Assembly: GCA_964385705.1 (NCBI GenBank)
Contig: CAYLQG010000010.1
Coordinates: 1-21,974 of the forward strand
From: DATKGN01 sp964385705
GTDB lineage: Bacteria; Patescibacteriota; Microgenomatia; UBA10105; UBA927
Direction of reading: 5' to 3'
DNA length: 21,974 nucleotides
Positions 7,188 to 15,278 of this stretch are shown piece by piece. The notes under the pieces are model-generated. The model ran no database searches. It was not told where the DNA came from and worked only from the letters and a program-made list of their open reading frames with translations. Positions within the stretch are counted from its first letter, which is position 1, and each line of letters opens with the position of its first letter. A program made the position numbers and the translations under genes.

Positions 7188-7733
7188 TTACATTGACAAA
7201 TTCTTTGTATTTATCCCAAAAAGTTTTGTAATATATTTATAAGATTGCAGAACAAATTGACCGAACGGTGTAATTCTGTATCCATCCCCCATTCTGGTAA
7301 TAGTCCCCGTGTGGATCTGTTCATTGAACCGTTTATCTATGGCTCCGTTTTTATTTACATACGTTTGGATAAACGATTTTGTAAATTCTCCTTCTGTTAC
7401 TGAGTTACTTCTCCTGCCGCCCATGTACCCAAGGAAATAGACAGATATCGACCGGTCAGCAGTTACCGGAACAAGCGTAAAGAAAACGAGGTTAAGGCAA
7501 AAAAGAACAGTAACAGTGAGGATAATATCGTAATACGTAACACTTGGAATTATTGCGCGGACTTTTAACAACATTAATACGACAACATATATGATACAAA
7601 TTATAAAAAGAAAAATAATTCCACGGTAAAAAAATATCATTGGGGCAAAAAGCGGCGTATGAAACAACAGTATGAATAGCGCGGTCCCCGTAACGAAACT
7701 CATGAGGTGGAAATATATCTTTTTACGGATCAT
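7188..7733 (-). CDS. Small membrane protein with C-terminal winged-helix-like domain
   Basis: About 181 residues from the ATG at 7733. Three hydrophobic helices come first (SFVTGTALFILLF, IIFLFIICIIYVVVLMLL, YYDIILTVTVLFCLNLVFF). A basic soluble tail of about 85 residues follows: DRSISVYFLGYM, then TEGEFTKSFIQTYV and ITRMGDGYRITPFGQFVLQSY. The 'tEgEFtk.f...yv...aidkR..EQi.tGtI....y.iT..G' run looks like a winged-helix fold with a beta wing. I know no named function, and a role in regulation or in holding partners of the glycosyltransferase operon is only a guess. A GTG at 7745 is an alternative start overlapping the upstream gene by 8 bp; the ATG 4 nt after that gene's stop seems the better choice. 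Last gene of a three-gene operon. Confidence 0.65.
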   Translation of the reverse strand: MIRKKIYFHLMSFVTGTALFILLFHTPLFAPMIFFYRGIIFLFIICIIYVVVLMLLKVRAIIPSVTYYDIILTVTVLFCLNLVFFTLVPVTADRSISVYFLGYMGGRRSNSVTEGEFTKSFIQTYVNKNGAIDKRFNEQIHTGTITRMGDGYRITPFGQFVLQSYKYITKLFGINTKNLSM

Positions 7734-7737
7734 ATAT

Positions 7738-9054
7738 TCATGCACGTTTTATAACACTGTTCTTTACGTGCATAATCAACCGGTACCATACCACAAATGA
7801 TGTCAAATACAGAAACGGCTGGGCAATGCTGATGTGCCGGGCGTAATCGTTATACCCCAAATACACCCCGACGCCGATCTGGTACAACCCGACAAGAACG
7901 AAAAGAACGAGCGCAATGTTGTATGTGTTTTTTTTCTTCCACGCTTCATAAAGAAAAACCGGAAACGCAACGATGACGGTAAAATTAATATACATCGCAT
8001 ATTGATATGCAAGCTGAAGCGGCCCGAATAACCAGTTAAACCGGTTCGTCGCCGTTACATCAACGACATCGCTCTTTGAGACCAACGCGCCGGGCAACTG
8101 CCCGGTCGACTCAAACACATAAGGCAGGATGGATTGACGCGTCGCTTCCGTAATGAACTGATGGAACGGAGCGGCATATGTTGTGTCATACAATTCCGGA
8201 AATTGACGGAAGGCCTGCCAGGGGTCATCTGATTTCATGTCTATCGTTGCCTGAAGCATAGGTTTCACTCCCCTGGCATCAGGAATCCTGACTATCGGAA
8301 GACGGAGCGCCAAAATTTTTCCCCACAAATTGACATCACTGATCCGGCTTATACCGGGATAATCATACGTTCTTGCGTTGGCGAAGCTGTATCCGATAAG
8401 AACTGCACCATACACAAAAAGACCCAATAGACTCCAGACGATAATATTCCGGTTCCAATATTTCCAGACGAGGATCGCTGATAGAACAATTGGTAGAGCT
8501 ATAAAACTCGGCCGCAGAAATGTTCCGATTACCCACATAAAAACAAATGAAATAAATGCGGGAGCACTGAATCGCGATAACAATCGTACGGTTAACAATA
8601 TCGTGGATACGAGCCACAGCGCGGCAAACGCCTCTGTGAGCATAGTGTGCTCAAAAAGAAGAAATGTATTGTCACATGCGATAAACAGACAATATAATCC
8701 AGCAACTCGCGGCGTAAACCGCAACCGGATGAGGAGGAGAAACAGGAGAACGACCATAAGAACGCCGCCAGCTGACTGTAAAACGCGGATATCCCAAAAT
8801 TCGGGAATGTAGACGCCGACGACATTATCAGGCATCATTTTTCCGGTAAAGGCAAACGGTGAAGCGAGAATCATCGGATATACGGGGGTCCGCCAGGGAT
8901 CAACGACAACGCGGTTTTTTATCATCATTTTTGCCGTTAAGTAATAGCTGACCGTATCCCCCGTCGTTTCATATAAAGGAGAATGGAGATTGTAAAGAAC
9001 CCTGACCGCAACGGCAATGATAACGATACAGATAATCCAGAAAAATGATTTCAT
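7738..9054 (-). CDS. GT39-like dolichyl/polyprenyl-phosphate sugar transferase (GT-C)
   Basis: A 438-residue protein from the ATG at 9054. A first helix (SFFWIICIVIIAVAVRVLYNL) is followed by a first outside loop, HSPLYETTGDTVSYYLTAKMMIKNRVVVDPWRTPVYPMIL. The acidic D followed by Y..A and the R-T-P-x-Y-P pattern fit the donor/acceptor loop of GT39 and ArnT-like enzymes. About ten further helices follow, with an outside loop around residues 230-320. It would move a sugar from a polyprenyl phosphate carrier outside the membrane. The frame is open to an ATG at 9081, but the ATG at 9054 forms an ATGA overlap with the stop of the upstream GT2 gene, a classic translational-coupling junction, so 9054 is preferred. 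The GT2 partner probably supplies its lipid-linked donor (inference). Confidence 0.75.
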   Translation of the reverse strand: MKSFFWIICIVIIAVAVRVLYNLHSPLYETTGDTVSYYLTAKMMIKNRVVVDPWRTPVYPMILASPFAFTGKMMPDNVVGVYIPEFWDIRVLQSAGGVLMVVLLFLLLIRLRFTPRVAGLYCLFIACDNTFLLFEHTMLTEAFAALWLVSTILLTVRLLSRFSAPAFISFVFMWVIGTFLRPSFIALPIVLSAILVWKYWNRNIIVWSLLGLFVYGAVLIGYSFANARTYDYPGISRISDVNLWGKILALRLPIVRIPDARGVKPMLQATIDMKSDDPWQAFRQFPELYDTTYAAPFHQFITEATRQSILPYVFESTGQLPGALVSKSDVVDVTATNRFNWLFGPLQLAYQYAMYINFTVIVAFPVFLYEAWKKKNTYNIALVLFVLVGLYQIGVGVYLGYNDYARHISIAQPFLYLTSFVVWYRLIMHVKNSVIKRA

Positions 9055-9755
9055 ATGGATTGCCCGAAATGGATATCCCAAAACACACGCATCATGTCCA
9101 GTGCCGCTTCCCAGACGTGCGCCGAGCGAATTCCGCGTTTTATCTTCGTTGCTTTCTTATGGGACACATCCAAAAAACCGATGGTATATCCTGATTTGCG
9201 GGCCCGGATAAGACGCTCTGCTTCATCGAATACGCCCCGGGAAATTATAGGAATCCGGGCGACCATATCCCGTTTAAACGCTTTTATGCTTCCTGCATCG
9301 CGGGTGTCTACACCGAATAAATCGGACGTAAACGTATTATATAAAGCGGAAACGATACTCCTCCAAATGGTATATTGTTTTTGCCGCCGGATACCTACAA
9401 CGATATCTTCGTTTCTTGTCATAACTGCTTTGGCAAGCCCTACTGCATCAACCGGATCCCATTCGCCGTCAAGACTGAAGAGGACGATAACGTCGCCTTT
9501 TGCTTTCCCATACAATTCGCGATACGTCTTTGCGATGCCTTCGTTCTTTGCGTGGAAAAATAATTTAATGTTGGATTTATTTTTGCAATAATTTCTCGCC
9601 CACTCCCGGCTCCCGTCGCTACTTACATCGTCGATAAGTATAATTTCCCACGCGGAAAAAGCTCTTTTCAGCTCCTTAACAAGTTCTGGTAATACATCCG
9701 GCAAACTCTGCCTGTCATTATAAATCGGCGAAACCACGGAAACTAATGTATTCAT
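9051..9755 (-). CDS. GT2 family glycosyltransferase, first gene of a three-gene operon
   Basis: A 234-residue GT-A enzyme. Motifs are VSPIYND (8-14), LIDDVSSDGSREW (40-52) and SLDGEWDP (94-101), which takes the place of the usual D-x-D stretch, with the conserved NEGIAKTYRELY helix (71-82) between. The later GVDTRDAGSIKAFKRD matches the acceptor-side loop of DPM1-like enzymes. No membrane helices. Expected role: loading a sugar on polyprenyl phosphate for the downstream GT39-like enzyme, with which it shares an ATGA stop/start overlap. AAAAGGAAA about 10 nt before the ATG is a Shine-Dalgarno candidate, unlike most genes here. Its upstream region holds palindrome B, shared with the divergent gene at 9990. 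Confidence 0.85.
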   Translation of the reverse strand: MNTLVSVVSPIYNDRQSLPDVLPELVKELKRAFSAWEIILIDDVSSDGSREWARNYCKNKSNIKLFFHAKNEGIAKTYRELYGKAKGDVIVLFSLDGEWDPVDAVGLAKAVMTRNEDIVVGIRRQKQYTIWRSIVSALYNTFTSDLFGVDTRDAGSIKAFKRDMVARIPIISRGVFDEAERLIRARKSGYTIGFLDVSHKKATKIKRGIRSAHVWEAALDMMRVFWDIHFGQSI

Positions 9756-9773
9756 AAAATTGCTTTCCTTTTA

Positions 9774-9948
9774 CGTAAACTGGCAGTCCCGCGCGGGGAG
9801 CCAATAAAATTTAGTCCGGATTCATTTGCCCCTCGACAAGCTCGGGGTAAATGAGGTATTTCGCGCCCGCCCTGAGCGAAGTCGAAGGGAACGAACTGAA
9901 ACCCGGATCTAAATTTTGTTGCGACCGCAAGCGCGTTAACCATATACG
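9774..9948. repeat. Long imperfect palindrome, copy B (family 1)
   Basis: About 175 bp. Outer arms CGTA (9774-9777) and TACG (9945-9948); inner arms AAAATTTAG (9806-9814) and CTAAATTTT (9909-9917) pair perfectly; TCCGG pairs with CCGGA, and TTCA with TGAA. The centre holds CCCCTCGACAAGCTCGGGG and CCCTGAGCGAAGTCGAAGGG, short imperfect hairpins whose CCTGAGCGAAG sequence also appears at 11550-11563. It fills most of the 234 bp between the divergent genes at 9755 and 9990; no coding sequence is seen there. Related to copy A (6947-7080). Confidence 0.75.
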
Positions 9949-9973
9949 TTTACCTCGCATCAAATCAGTCTTA

Positions 9974-9982
9974 TGCTATTAT
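9974..9982 (+). promoter_or_regulatory. Extended -10 promoter that fixes the start at 9990
   Basis: TGCTATTAT (9974-9982) is an extended -10 box. It overlaps the in-frame ATG at 9981, so that codon cannot be the start. The next in-frame ATG at 9990 is 7 nt after the box, where transcription should begin. Confidence 0.65.
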
Positions 9983-9989
9983 GTGTACA

Positions 9990-11495
9990 ATGAAAAGTAA
10001 ACTCTCCGCGGATATTTACAACATCATAGGCAAAATTCTTTTCGGGGTGATACTTATCCTCAGCGCCGTTCTCCTCTACTCCGTCATCAAAAGCGGATAC
10101 GGGTATCAATTTGATATTGACGAACTTCATCATGCAAACCTCGTTTATCTCTACCTCCATGGCTACCAACCGTACAAAAATATTTACAACTCGTTTTATA
10201 CGCCGATATTTGAATGGACTATCATGCCTGCATTTATTATGTTCGGATCTGCGACGTTCAGTGCCATCGCTTTCGCGCGGTATATTATGATCATTCTTTT
10301 CATAGTTCGTCTTTTTGCCGCATATATCTTGGTAAGACAAATATTCACGAAACGCGCAGCGCTGTTTTTTTTACCGATATTTCTCTTTGATCCATTCCTC
10401 GTTTTTTCCGCAATGCAGATCCGTCCGGATAATCTCATGATGACCATTTACACGGTCGCGCTTGCCGTTCTTGCGTTCGGTCTGAAAAGGAAAAATACTG
10501 CACTTCTCACGACGAGTTCATTCCTCTTCGGATTATCGGTGCTTACATTTATGAAAATACTCCCGGGAGTTGCAGTTGTCGGACTTGTTATTCTTATCTA
10601 CCTCATCGCAAAACGGATGACAAAGTTTCTTCTTCCGATGGCAATAGCCGGCCTTCTGCCGTTTATCTTATTTGCTCTATATGGCGTGGCGATCGGCGCC
10701 CTTCATGAAATGATTTTGCAGATAATTATCGAGGCGAAATCCGCCTACTACGTTTTTCAGTATCCGATACCGTTCGGCAACTTTAACGAGCCCAACAATA
10801 TTTTTGTATACGGTGCCATGGGGACGCCGTCCACATGGACTTATGTATGGCTACTGCCTATGATCGGATGCGCTGGGTTTTATGCCTGTGTGCGGGATAT
10901 TTTCGATAAAGGAAAAAACTCCCCGGAATCGATAATAAAGACAATTCTTTGTCTCTCCGTTATCGTACAAATATTCGTTATATTCTCCGTCCCGTCGGTT
11001 TTCATACAGCACTACCTCCTCATTAATTGGTTATTTGCTCTCTTCGGCGCTGTTGCTCTCGATGACGCATTAACCCTCCTTGCCCGCTACCGCATTATTC
11101 AGACACTGCTTATTATCATCCTCATGTATTTCTTTGTAACACTTGCTCGAGATAGTTACACATACAATCTCGTACGGGCCGGAATTACTGCTCCTGAAAA
11201 TCTCAAGCCGTATGAAACAACGTGGAGCGTGATACCTCCCGATGAAGCGGTGTTCCCCAATTATCTCTTCAGGCCTCCCACTTACCCGATTCCCTTCGGC
11301 TACTTTATCGGTAATGTACCAGCGAGCGTTCTCGCGCGTCTGCCGTCAATTACCGGAATGCTGGAAACCAAAAAATTGAAGCACCTCGTGCTTGACGATT
11401 TTACAATGAAAGCGCTCGCACCGGACGTACGGGAATATATCACGGCTCACTATACAAAATTACCGGATAGTCCAAATATTTGGGTAAGAAATTAA
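9990..11495 (+). CDS. GT39/ArnT-like GT-C membrane glycosyltransferase
   Basis: A 501-residue protein with about 11-12 helices. After the first helix comes the outside loop YQFDIDELHHANLVYLYLHGYQPYKNIYNSFYTPIFEW; the D-x-D-E-x-H-H element (42-48) and the 'Y.P..e' end match the catalytic first loop of polyprenyl-phosphate-dependent GT39/ArnT-like enzymes. The C-terminal ~90 residues (from KPYETTWSVIPPDEAVFPNY) form a soluble outside domain. It should add a sugar or modify a glycan outside the cell; acceptor unknown. The 3-residue-longer form starting at 9981 is rejected because that ATG sits in the -10 box. Convergent with the next gene; palindrome B lies upstream. Confidence 0.75.
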   Translation: MKSKLSADIYNIIGKILFGVILILSAVLLYSVIKSGYGYQFDIDELHHANLVYLYLHGYQPYKNIYNSFYTPIFEWTIMPAFIMFGSATFSAIAFARYIMIILFIVRLFAAYILVRQIFTKRAALFFLPIFLFDPFLVFSAMQIRPDNLMMTIYTVALAVLAFGLKRKNTALLTTSSFLFGLSVLTFMKILPGVAVVGLVILIYLIAKRMTKFLLPMAIAGLLPFILFALYGVAIGALHEMILQIIIEAKSAYYVFQYPIPFGNFNEPNNIFVYGAMGTPSTWTYVWLLPMIGCAGFYACVRDIFDKGKNSPESIIKTILCLSVIVQIFVIFSVPSVFIQHYLLINWLFALFGAVALDDALTLLARYRIIQTLLIIILMYFFVTLARDSYTYNLVRAGITAPENLKPYETTWSVIPPDEAVFPNYLFRPPTYPIPFGYFIGNVPASVLARLPSITGMLETKKLKHLVLDDFTMKALAPDVREYITAHYTKLPDSPNIWVRN

Positions 11496-11548
11496 TACTT
11501 TCGGCGATGCCAAATCTTAACCCGGAAAAAAGCCGTCACTCAACGTAT

Positions 11549-11575
11549 TAACCCTGAGCGAAGCCGAAAGGGTTA
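11549..11575. terminator. Hairpin between convergent genes
   Basis: TAACCCT (11549-11555) pairs perfectly with AGGGTTA (11569-11575) around a GAGCGAAGCCGAA loop. It sits between two converging genes (stops at 11495 and 11577) and probably ends transcription in both directions. There is no long T tract. The loop sequence is also found in the centre of palindrome B, so it is a repeat too. Confidence 0.5.
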
Positions 11576-11576
11576 G

Positions 11577-13460
11577 CTACTGCGGCACCTGATAAATTCT
11601 AACGGTGTCATTCTTGAAAACCTGGGTAAGCGACGGATACATCGTCTGTAAATCGGGAACTCCGCCCGATATATCCTGTTCCTCAGGGCCGTAAAAAATA
11701 TAATTAATGTGCTGAGATATTATCCATCCCATTTCTTCGGAAATGGGCAACCGCTTGACGTAAAAATTATTGACCGCCGCCATTTTATCTTCAAGCTGCA
11801 CGGTGTTGGCGTGACCGACAAACGCAGTATTGCCGGAATAAACGGGGATGTAATTTCCGGTCGTCATGCCGGATAAGACAATGGCGCTTCGGGGTGTATT
11901 GACCTCAAGCCACACAATTCCGTCGATGATATCGCGCATCGGGTACATGACCTCTGCGCCGGATGGGACAAGCGGAATGGTGGCCCGGAGTTTGTGATCA
12001 ACGAAGTCCTTGAGCCACATGTATGAGGACGACATCGTCCCCATACCGAAAAGGATAATGATGAGTGGAATAATTATTGCGACATGATATGAAGCGAGGG
12101 GAGAAATTTTCGAAGATCGCTTACTGAGCTCGGCTGTGGAATGGTCGAACTTAGGCGTTCTCAATGTGCTGTTACGCGAAACGATTTTCCCCGTACTTGC
12201 GAACAGCGGAGCGAGAAAATTTTTCCGCGAGTGCAAATATCCATATAGTTCATAAAATAAATACGCTGTAAGAATCGCAAGCGGCACGTGCGGCGCCATT
12301 TGCGTGAACCGTGTCGGCGACTGCGCAGGGATTTTTTCAAAAGCGAACAGGAACACGAGCCATGAAGCCACCCATGCAATAAACACGCTGAATTTTTTCC
12401 AAATATCCCAACGGCGAAGAAAAATAATAAGGAGAATCGCAAGCAATCCTAAGGGGAGTGTCGGCCCCATCGCCATAAAATATTCAATCATGGAAAATTT
12501 CGTCGGGTGAAGGACGTCAAACTCGGCAAGCCGCTTCCAGGGATATTGGGATAAGAGGAGTGCAAAATAGATAAACGTCGGACCGGAAAGAACGCCAAAA
12601 ATAAACCGGCCGAACAGGTCGCGGAGGAACCAGGTTTTGATAACGGCGAAGGTAATATTCCGCCCTCCCAATCCCCTCTCCCACCAGATTTTCATAAATT
12701 CAAAAAATATGATGACGCCCAACACACCATAAATGAACAGAAGTCCCGGCGGGAAAATAATTCCCAATACGATGCCGATGATGCCCAAAAAGATATAATT
12801 CGCCGGGGTTTTTTTCGTAATAAAGCCACCGGAAAATACCCAAAAAATAAACACCATCATCGCCTGAGCGAAGGTCACATGCGGCATAAACGTAGTCCGC
12901 TGGAGACTGTCCGACATCGTGTACCACCCCATCCAGCCGCCAAGCCGCGGGACTCCTGAAACCTCTTCAAATTTCGGCCATGTCGAAGCCGTGACAACGA
13001 GAAGGAATGCTATGAGTTGCCACACGGGCTCGGTTTTGGAAACGATGCCGCGATCACTGAAAAACCATTCTGCCACTTTCCAGATAACCCAAAGAAGAAG
13101 AGCACCGAAAAATACGCGTGCCACGTGATAGGCAAACCAGACATACGGCGTCTGCACATGCGCATAATCAGCAAGTCTTCCGATGACGACATACATGATC
13201 TGCGAAAGAGACGGCGCGTGGGGCTCCGATGTATATTTCTCCGTTGCGAGCCACGCCCCCTCTTTCCCTTCACGGATACGGGAAAGATAAAGATTATAGT
13301 CTGTCGGAAAATTATGGACGAGTTCGAAAAACCGGTCGGCGTGAATTCGTTCTCTTGCGTTCCATTCGTAGAACGTCGGCGCCATGGAAAGAAGAATAAA
13401 GAAAACAATAAACCCGACCACGATGTACTGAATTTGCGTGACCCCCTGATTTCGTTTCAT
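11577..13460 (-). CDS. Large GT-C-like membrane protein (paralogue 2 of 3) with a palindrome-encoded loop
   Basis: A 627-residue protein with about 11-12 helices. After helix 1 (QYIVVGFIVFFILLSMAPTF) comes an outside loop, NFPTDYNLYLSRIREGKEGAWLATEKYTSEPHAPS, then HVARVFFGALLLWVIW; this plan is shared with the proteins at 588-2243 and 13545-15149. The C-terminal outside domain (about 500-627; IVLSGMTTGNYIPVYSGNTAF, INYIFYGPEEQD) is also shared. Residues about 410-456, between two helices, are polar and basic and are encoded by a palindromic element (12094-12232), which breaks the otherwise hydrophobic pattern. Function as an outer-face glycosyltransferase is inferred from topology and context only. 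No clear promoter or Shine-Dalgarno is seen in the 84 bp shared with the divergent neighbour. Confidence 0.7.
   Translation of the reverse strand: MKRNQGVTQIQYIVVGFIVFFILLSMAPTFYEWNARERIHADRFFELVHNFPTDYNLYLSRIREGKEGAWLATEKYTSEPHAPSLSQIMYVVIGRLADYAHVQTPYVWFAYHVARVFFGALLLWVIWKVAEWFFSDRGIVSKTEPVWQLIAFLLVVTASTWPKFEEVSGVPRLGGWMGWYTMSDSLQRTTFMPHVTFAQAMMVFIFWVFSGGFITKKTPANYIFLGIIGIVLGIIFPPGLLFIYGVLGVIIFFEFMKIWWERGLGGRNITFAVIKTWFLRDLFGRFIFGVLSGPTFIYFALLLSQYPWKRLAEFDVLHPTKFSMIEYFMAMGPTLPLGLLAILLIIFLRRWDIWKKFSVFIAWVASWLVFLFAFEKIPAQSPTRFTQMAPHVPLAILTAYLFYELYGYLHSRKNFLAPLFASTGKIVSRNSTLRTPKFDHSTAELSKRSSKISPLASYHVAIIIPLIIILFGMGTMSSSYMWLKDFVDHKLRATIPLVPSGAEVMYPMRDIIDGIVWLEVNTPRSAIVLSGMTTGNYIPVYSGNTAFVGHANTVQLEDKMAAVNNFYVKRLPISEEMGWIISQHINYIFYGPEEQDISGGVPDLQTMYPSLTQVFKNDTVRIYQVPQ
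12094..12232. repeat. Palindromic element inside a coding region (family 2, copy I1)
   Basis: Terminal arms are imperfect (AGAAATTTTC near 12110 with GAAAATTTTTCC near 12220, CGCT with AGCG inside). The inner arms GCTGTTACGC (12168-12177) and GCGAACAGC (12199-12207) pair well. It stays open in the host frame and codes for a Ser/Arg/Lys-rich loop of about 46 residues. The AATTTT-CGAG/CTCGCTCCGC arm type also occurs in the copies at 18109, 18900 and 19446. Confidence 0.55.
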
Positions 13461-13506
13461 GATAATCGCTCTTGCAACAGTCTCACTAATACTCTACAGT
13501 CTACTA

Positions 13507-13515
13507 TGCTATAAA
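13507..13515 (+). promoter_or_regulatory. Extended -10 promoter for the gene at 13545
   Basis: TGCTATAAA (13507-13515) is an extended -10 box. Transcription would start near 13522, leaving a leader of about 22 nt without a Shine-Dalgarno. No other start codon lies in frame between the box and the ATG at 13545. Confidence 0.5.
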
Positions 13516-13544
13516 GAGAAGGACAACTTCCTGAATGTACTCGT

Positions 13545-15149
13545 ATGAATCTTATCGTCGGCGGAATTATTATCCTTACTACATTCTTAAACATCAGTAG
13601 TTATTTTATTCTCGCGACCCGGACTCCTCAATTTACCGTATTTTTAGGAACCGTCCACTACCCGATGGATTATCTCGATTACCTCGCATTTATCACACAG
13701 GGGAAACATCATTGGTTCCTGAGTTATCACGTATTTACCGGCGAAACGACGAAGCTGGAACTGTTGAATTGGATCTATACATTCGGCGGGCACATGGGAT
13801 CTTTTTTTCACCTCACGGCGCCGGTTACGTATCAGGTGCTTGTGGTTGTGGCAAGCGCGGCATACCTCTATATCAGCTACCGCCTCGCTGCAGTCCTCTT
13901 CCCCACAAATAAAACGACAAGGCTTATCTCCTATATTCTTTTTTTGTTAAGCAACGAATTCCCGCGAATTTATTCGCATAGCGGAACGTGGATTTTCACC
14001 TATCTTTATCCATGGAACAATATCGGCGAGCCCCTTGAGAGACTCTCAAACGTCCCGCATCATGTATTCATTCAGTTCGGCATTATGGCCGCGTTCGTGG
14101 GGGGGATAAGTTACTGGCTCGGGAGAAAAAATAAATCTCTCATCGCCCTGGCAATCCTCGGTTGCTTCGTCTCAAGCATGCAGCCTCTTCAGTGGGCCCT
14201 CGTGACAGGAGTCCTTGGGGTAAGTGGCTTGTTTGCATGGTGGCAAACGAAGACGGAACAACAAAAAACGACACTCGTTAACCAGGGATTATTTGCATTT
14301 TTACCGTCTGTTGTCTTTTTCCTCTCGGGGCTACCTGTGGCTATATATCTCAAACATCTCTATACGCTTGTGCCCTATGATTACACGCTCATCTGGGAAG
14401 CAACGCAGCAGGTACGGATAACAATCATCCAATTTATCATCCTCAACGGACCTCTCATGGTGCTTGCGATTCTCGCAATTCCGTTTGTGGTTAAGAAAAT
14501 AACTATACGTGAGTTTCCGGTTATTTTTTACTCCGTTTTCGTTATTGCCGTCTTTTTCTCACCGATTCCTGATTATGCAAAAATATTAAACCTCAGATTT
14601 CTCTCCGTCATCCCGACATTCGCATTCGCGTATTTGGCCACTTGGCTCATCTGGCTTGTGGCTTCAAAGGTTGATCCGAAGCGCAAAATCATGCTTACCT
14701 GGTTTTTAAGCATCGTTGCGATATCTATAACCATCCCGGTCACAGCAAACCAGTTTTACAGCCGCATGTTTACCGTGGGACCGACCGACGTAAACGCGTA
14801 TCTGCCGCTTGGCGCGTATCAAACATACGAGGTTGCAGAAAAAGTTGTCGGCCCGACGGAAACAGTATTGGTTGAACCTTTATTCTCCGATACCTTCGCC
14901 GGTTTGACCGGAAAACATGTATTTGTCTCCAACGAATTTGCGACCATTAATTACGCGAGAAAGATAAAGGAAGCAACGGACTTTTATTACAGTAAACAGC
15001 TGTTGGATTCGTATAAAGTCGGGTGGCTTAAGGAAAATAAAATTTCATATATTTTTACGTACGCATGGGTGCCGATTTATCTTCCCAACCTCACCGTCGT
15101 ATACCAGAATCAATATGCTATATTCTATAAGGTAACAAACGCGAAATAA
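13545..15149 (+). CDS. Large GT-C-like membrane protein (paralogue 3 of 3)
   Basis: A 534-residue protein with about 11 helices. The first outside loop, HYPMDYLDYLAFITQGKHHWFLSYHVFTGETTKLELLNWIYTFGG, matches in plan the loops of the proteins at 588-2243 and 11577-13460 (D-Y..I.QG...W.....yT.e). The ~110-residue C-terminal domain (VLVEPLFSDTFAGLTGKHVFVSNEFATINYARK, then ENKISYIFTYAWVPIY) again matches theirs. No polar insertion is present in the middle loop, so it serves as an insert-free relative of the gene at 11577-13460. Probable outer-face glycan enzyme; family and substrate not identified. A palindromic element follows its stop. Confidence 0.7.
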   Translation: MNLIVGGIIILTTFLNISSYFILATRTPQFTVFLGTVHYPMDYLDYLAFITQGKHHWFLSYHVFTGETTKLELLNWIYTFGGHMGSFFHLTAPVTYQVLVVVASAAYLYISYRLAAVLFPTNKTTRLISYILFLLSNEFPRIYSHSGTWIFTYLYPWNNIGEPLERLSNVPHHVFIQFGIMAAFVGGISYWLGRKNKSLIALAILGCFVSSMQPLQWALVTGVLGVSGLFAWWQTKTEQQKTTLVNQGLFAFLPSVVFFLSGLPVAIYLKHLYTLVPYDYTLIWEATQQVRITIIQFIILNGPLMVLAILAIPFVVKKITIREFPVIFYSVFVIAVFFSPIPDYAKILNLRFLSVIPTFAFAYLATWLIWLVASKVDPKRKIMLTWFLSIVAISITIPVTANQFYSRMFTVGPTDVNAYLPLGAYQTYEVAEKVVGPTETVLVEPLFSDTFAGLTGKHVFVSNEFATINYARKIKEATDFYYSKQLLDSYKVGWLKENKISYIFTYAWVPIYLPNLTVVYQNQYAIFYKVTNAK

Positions 15150-15151
15150 TC

Positions 15152-15255
15152 ATCAACCCATTCGACTCTCCGGTCTAAAGACCGGGTTCGCTCAGGGTTG
15201 ATACTGAGCGACGCTTTTCTCAGGGCTGAAGCCCAGAACTTGGCGTCGTCGAATG
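15152..15255. repeat. Composite palindromic element, copy C
   Basis: Outer arms CATTCGAC (15159-15166) and GTCGAATG (15248-15255) pair perfectly. ATCAACCC (15152-15159) pairs perfectly with GGGTTGAT (15195-15202), and smaller hairpins lie inside (CCGGTCTAAAGACCGG; GGGCTGAAGCCC). The alternative pairings suggest two competing folds. It fills most of the 148 bp between the genes at 15149 and 15298 and may end the upstream transcript. Confidence 0.65.
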
Positions 15256-15278
15256 TATCAAAAAATTTATAAAAGTTG

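Noticed and set aside
9055..9591. Plus-strand ORF of 178 codons
   Set aside because: It lies antisense over the GT2 gene at 9051-9755, which has all family motifs.
9752..9943. Minus-strand ORF of 63 codons upstream of the GT2 gene
   Set aside because: It is made almost wholly of palindrome B and has no promoter or ribosome binding site.
9774..9948. CRISPR-like array suggested by several short repeats
   Set aside because: The repeats are inverted arms of one palindrome with no regular spacing or repeat-spacer pattern.
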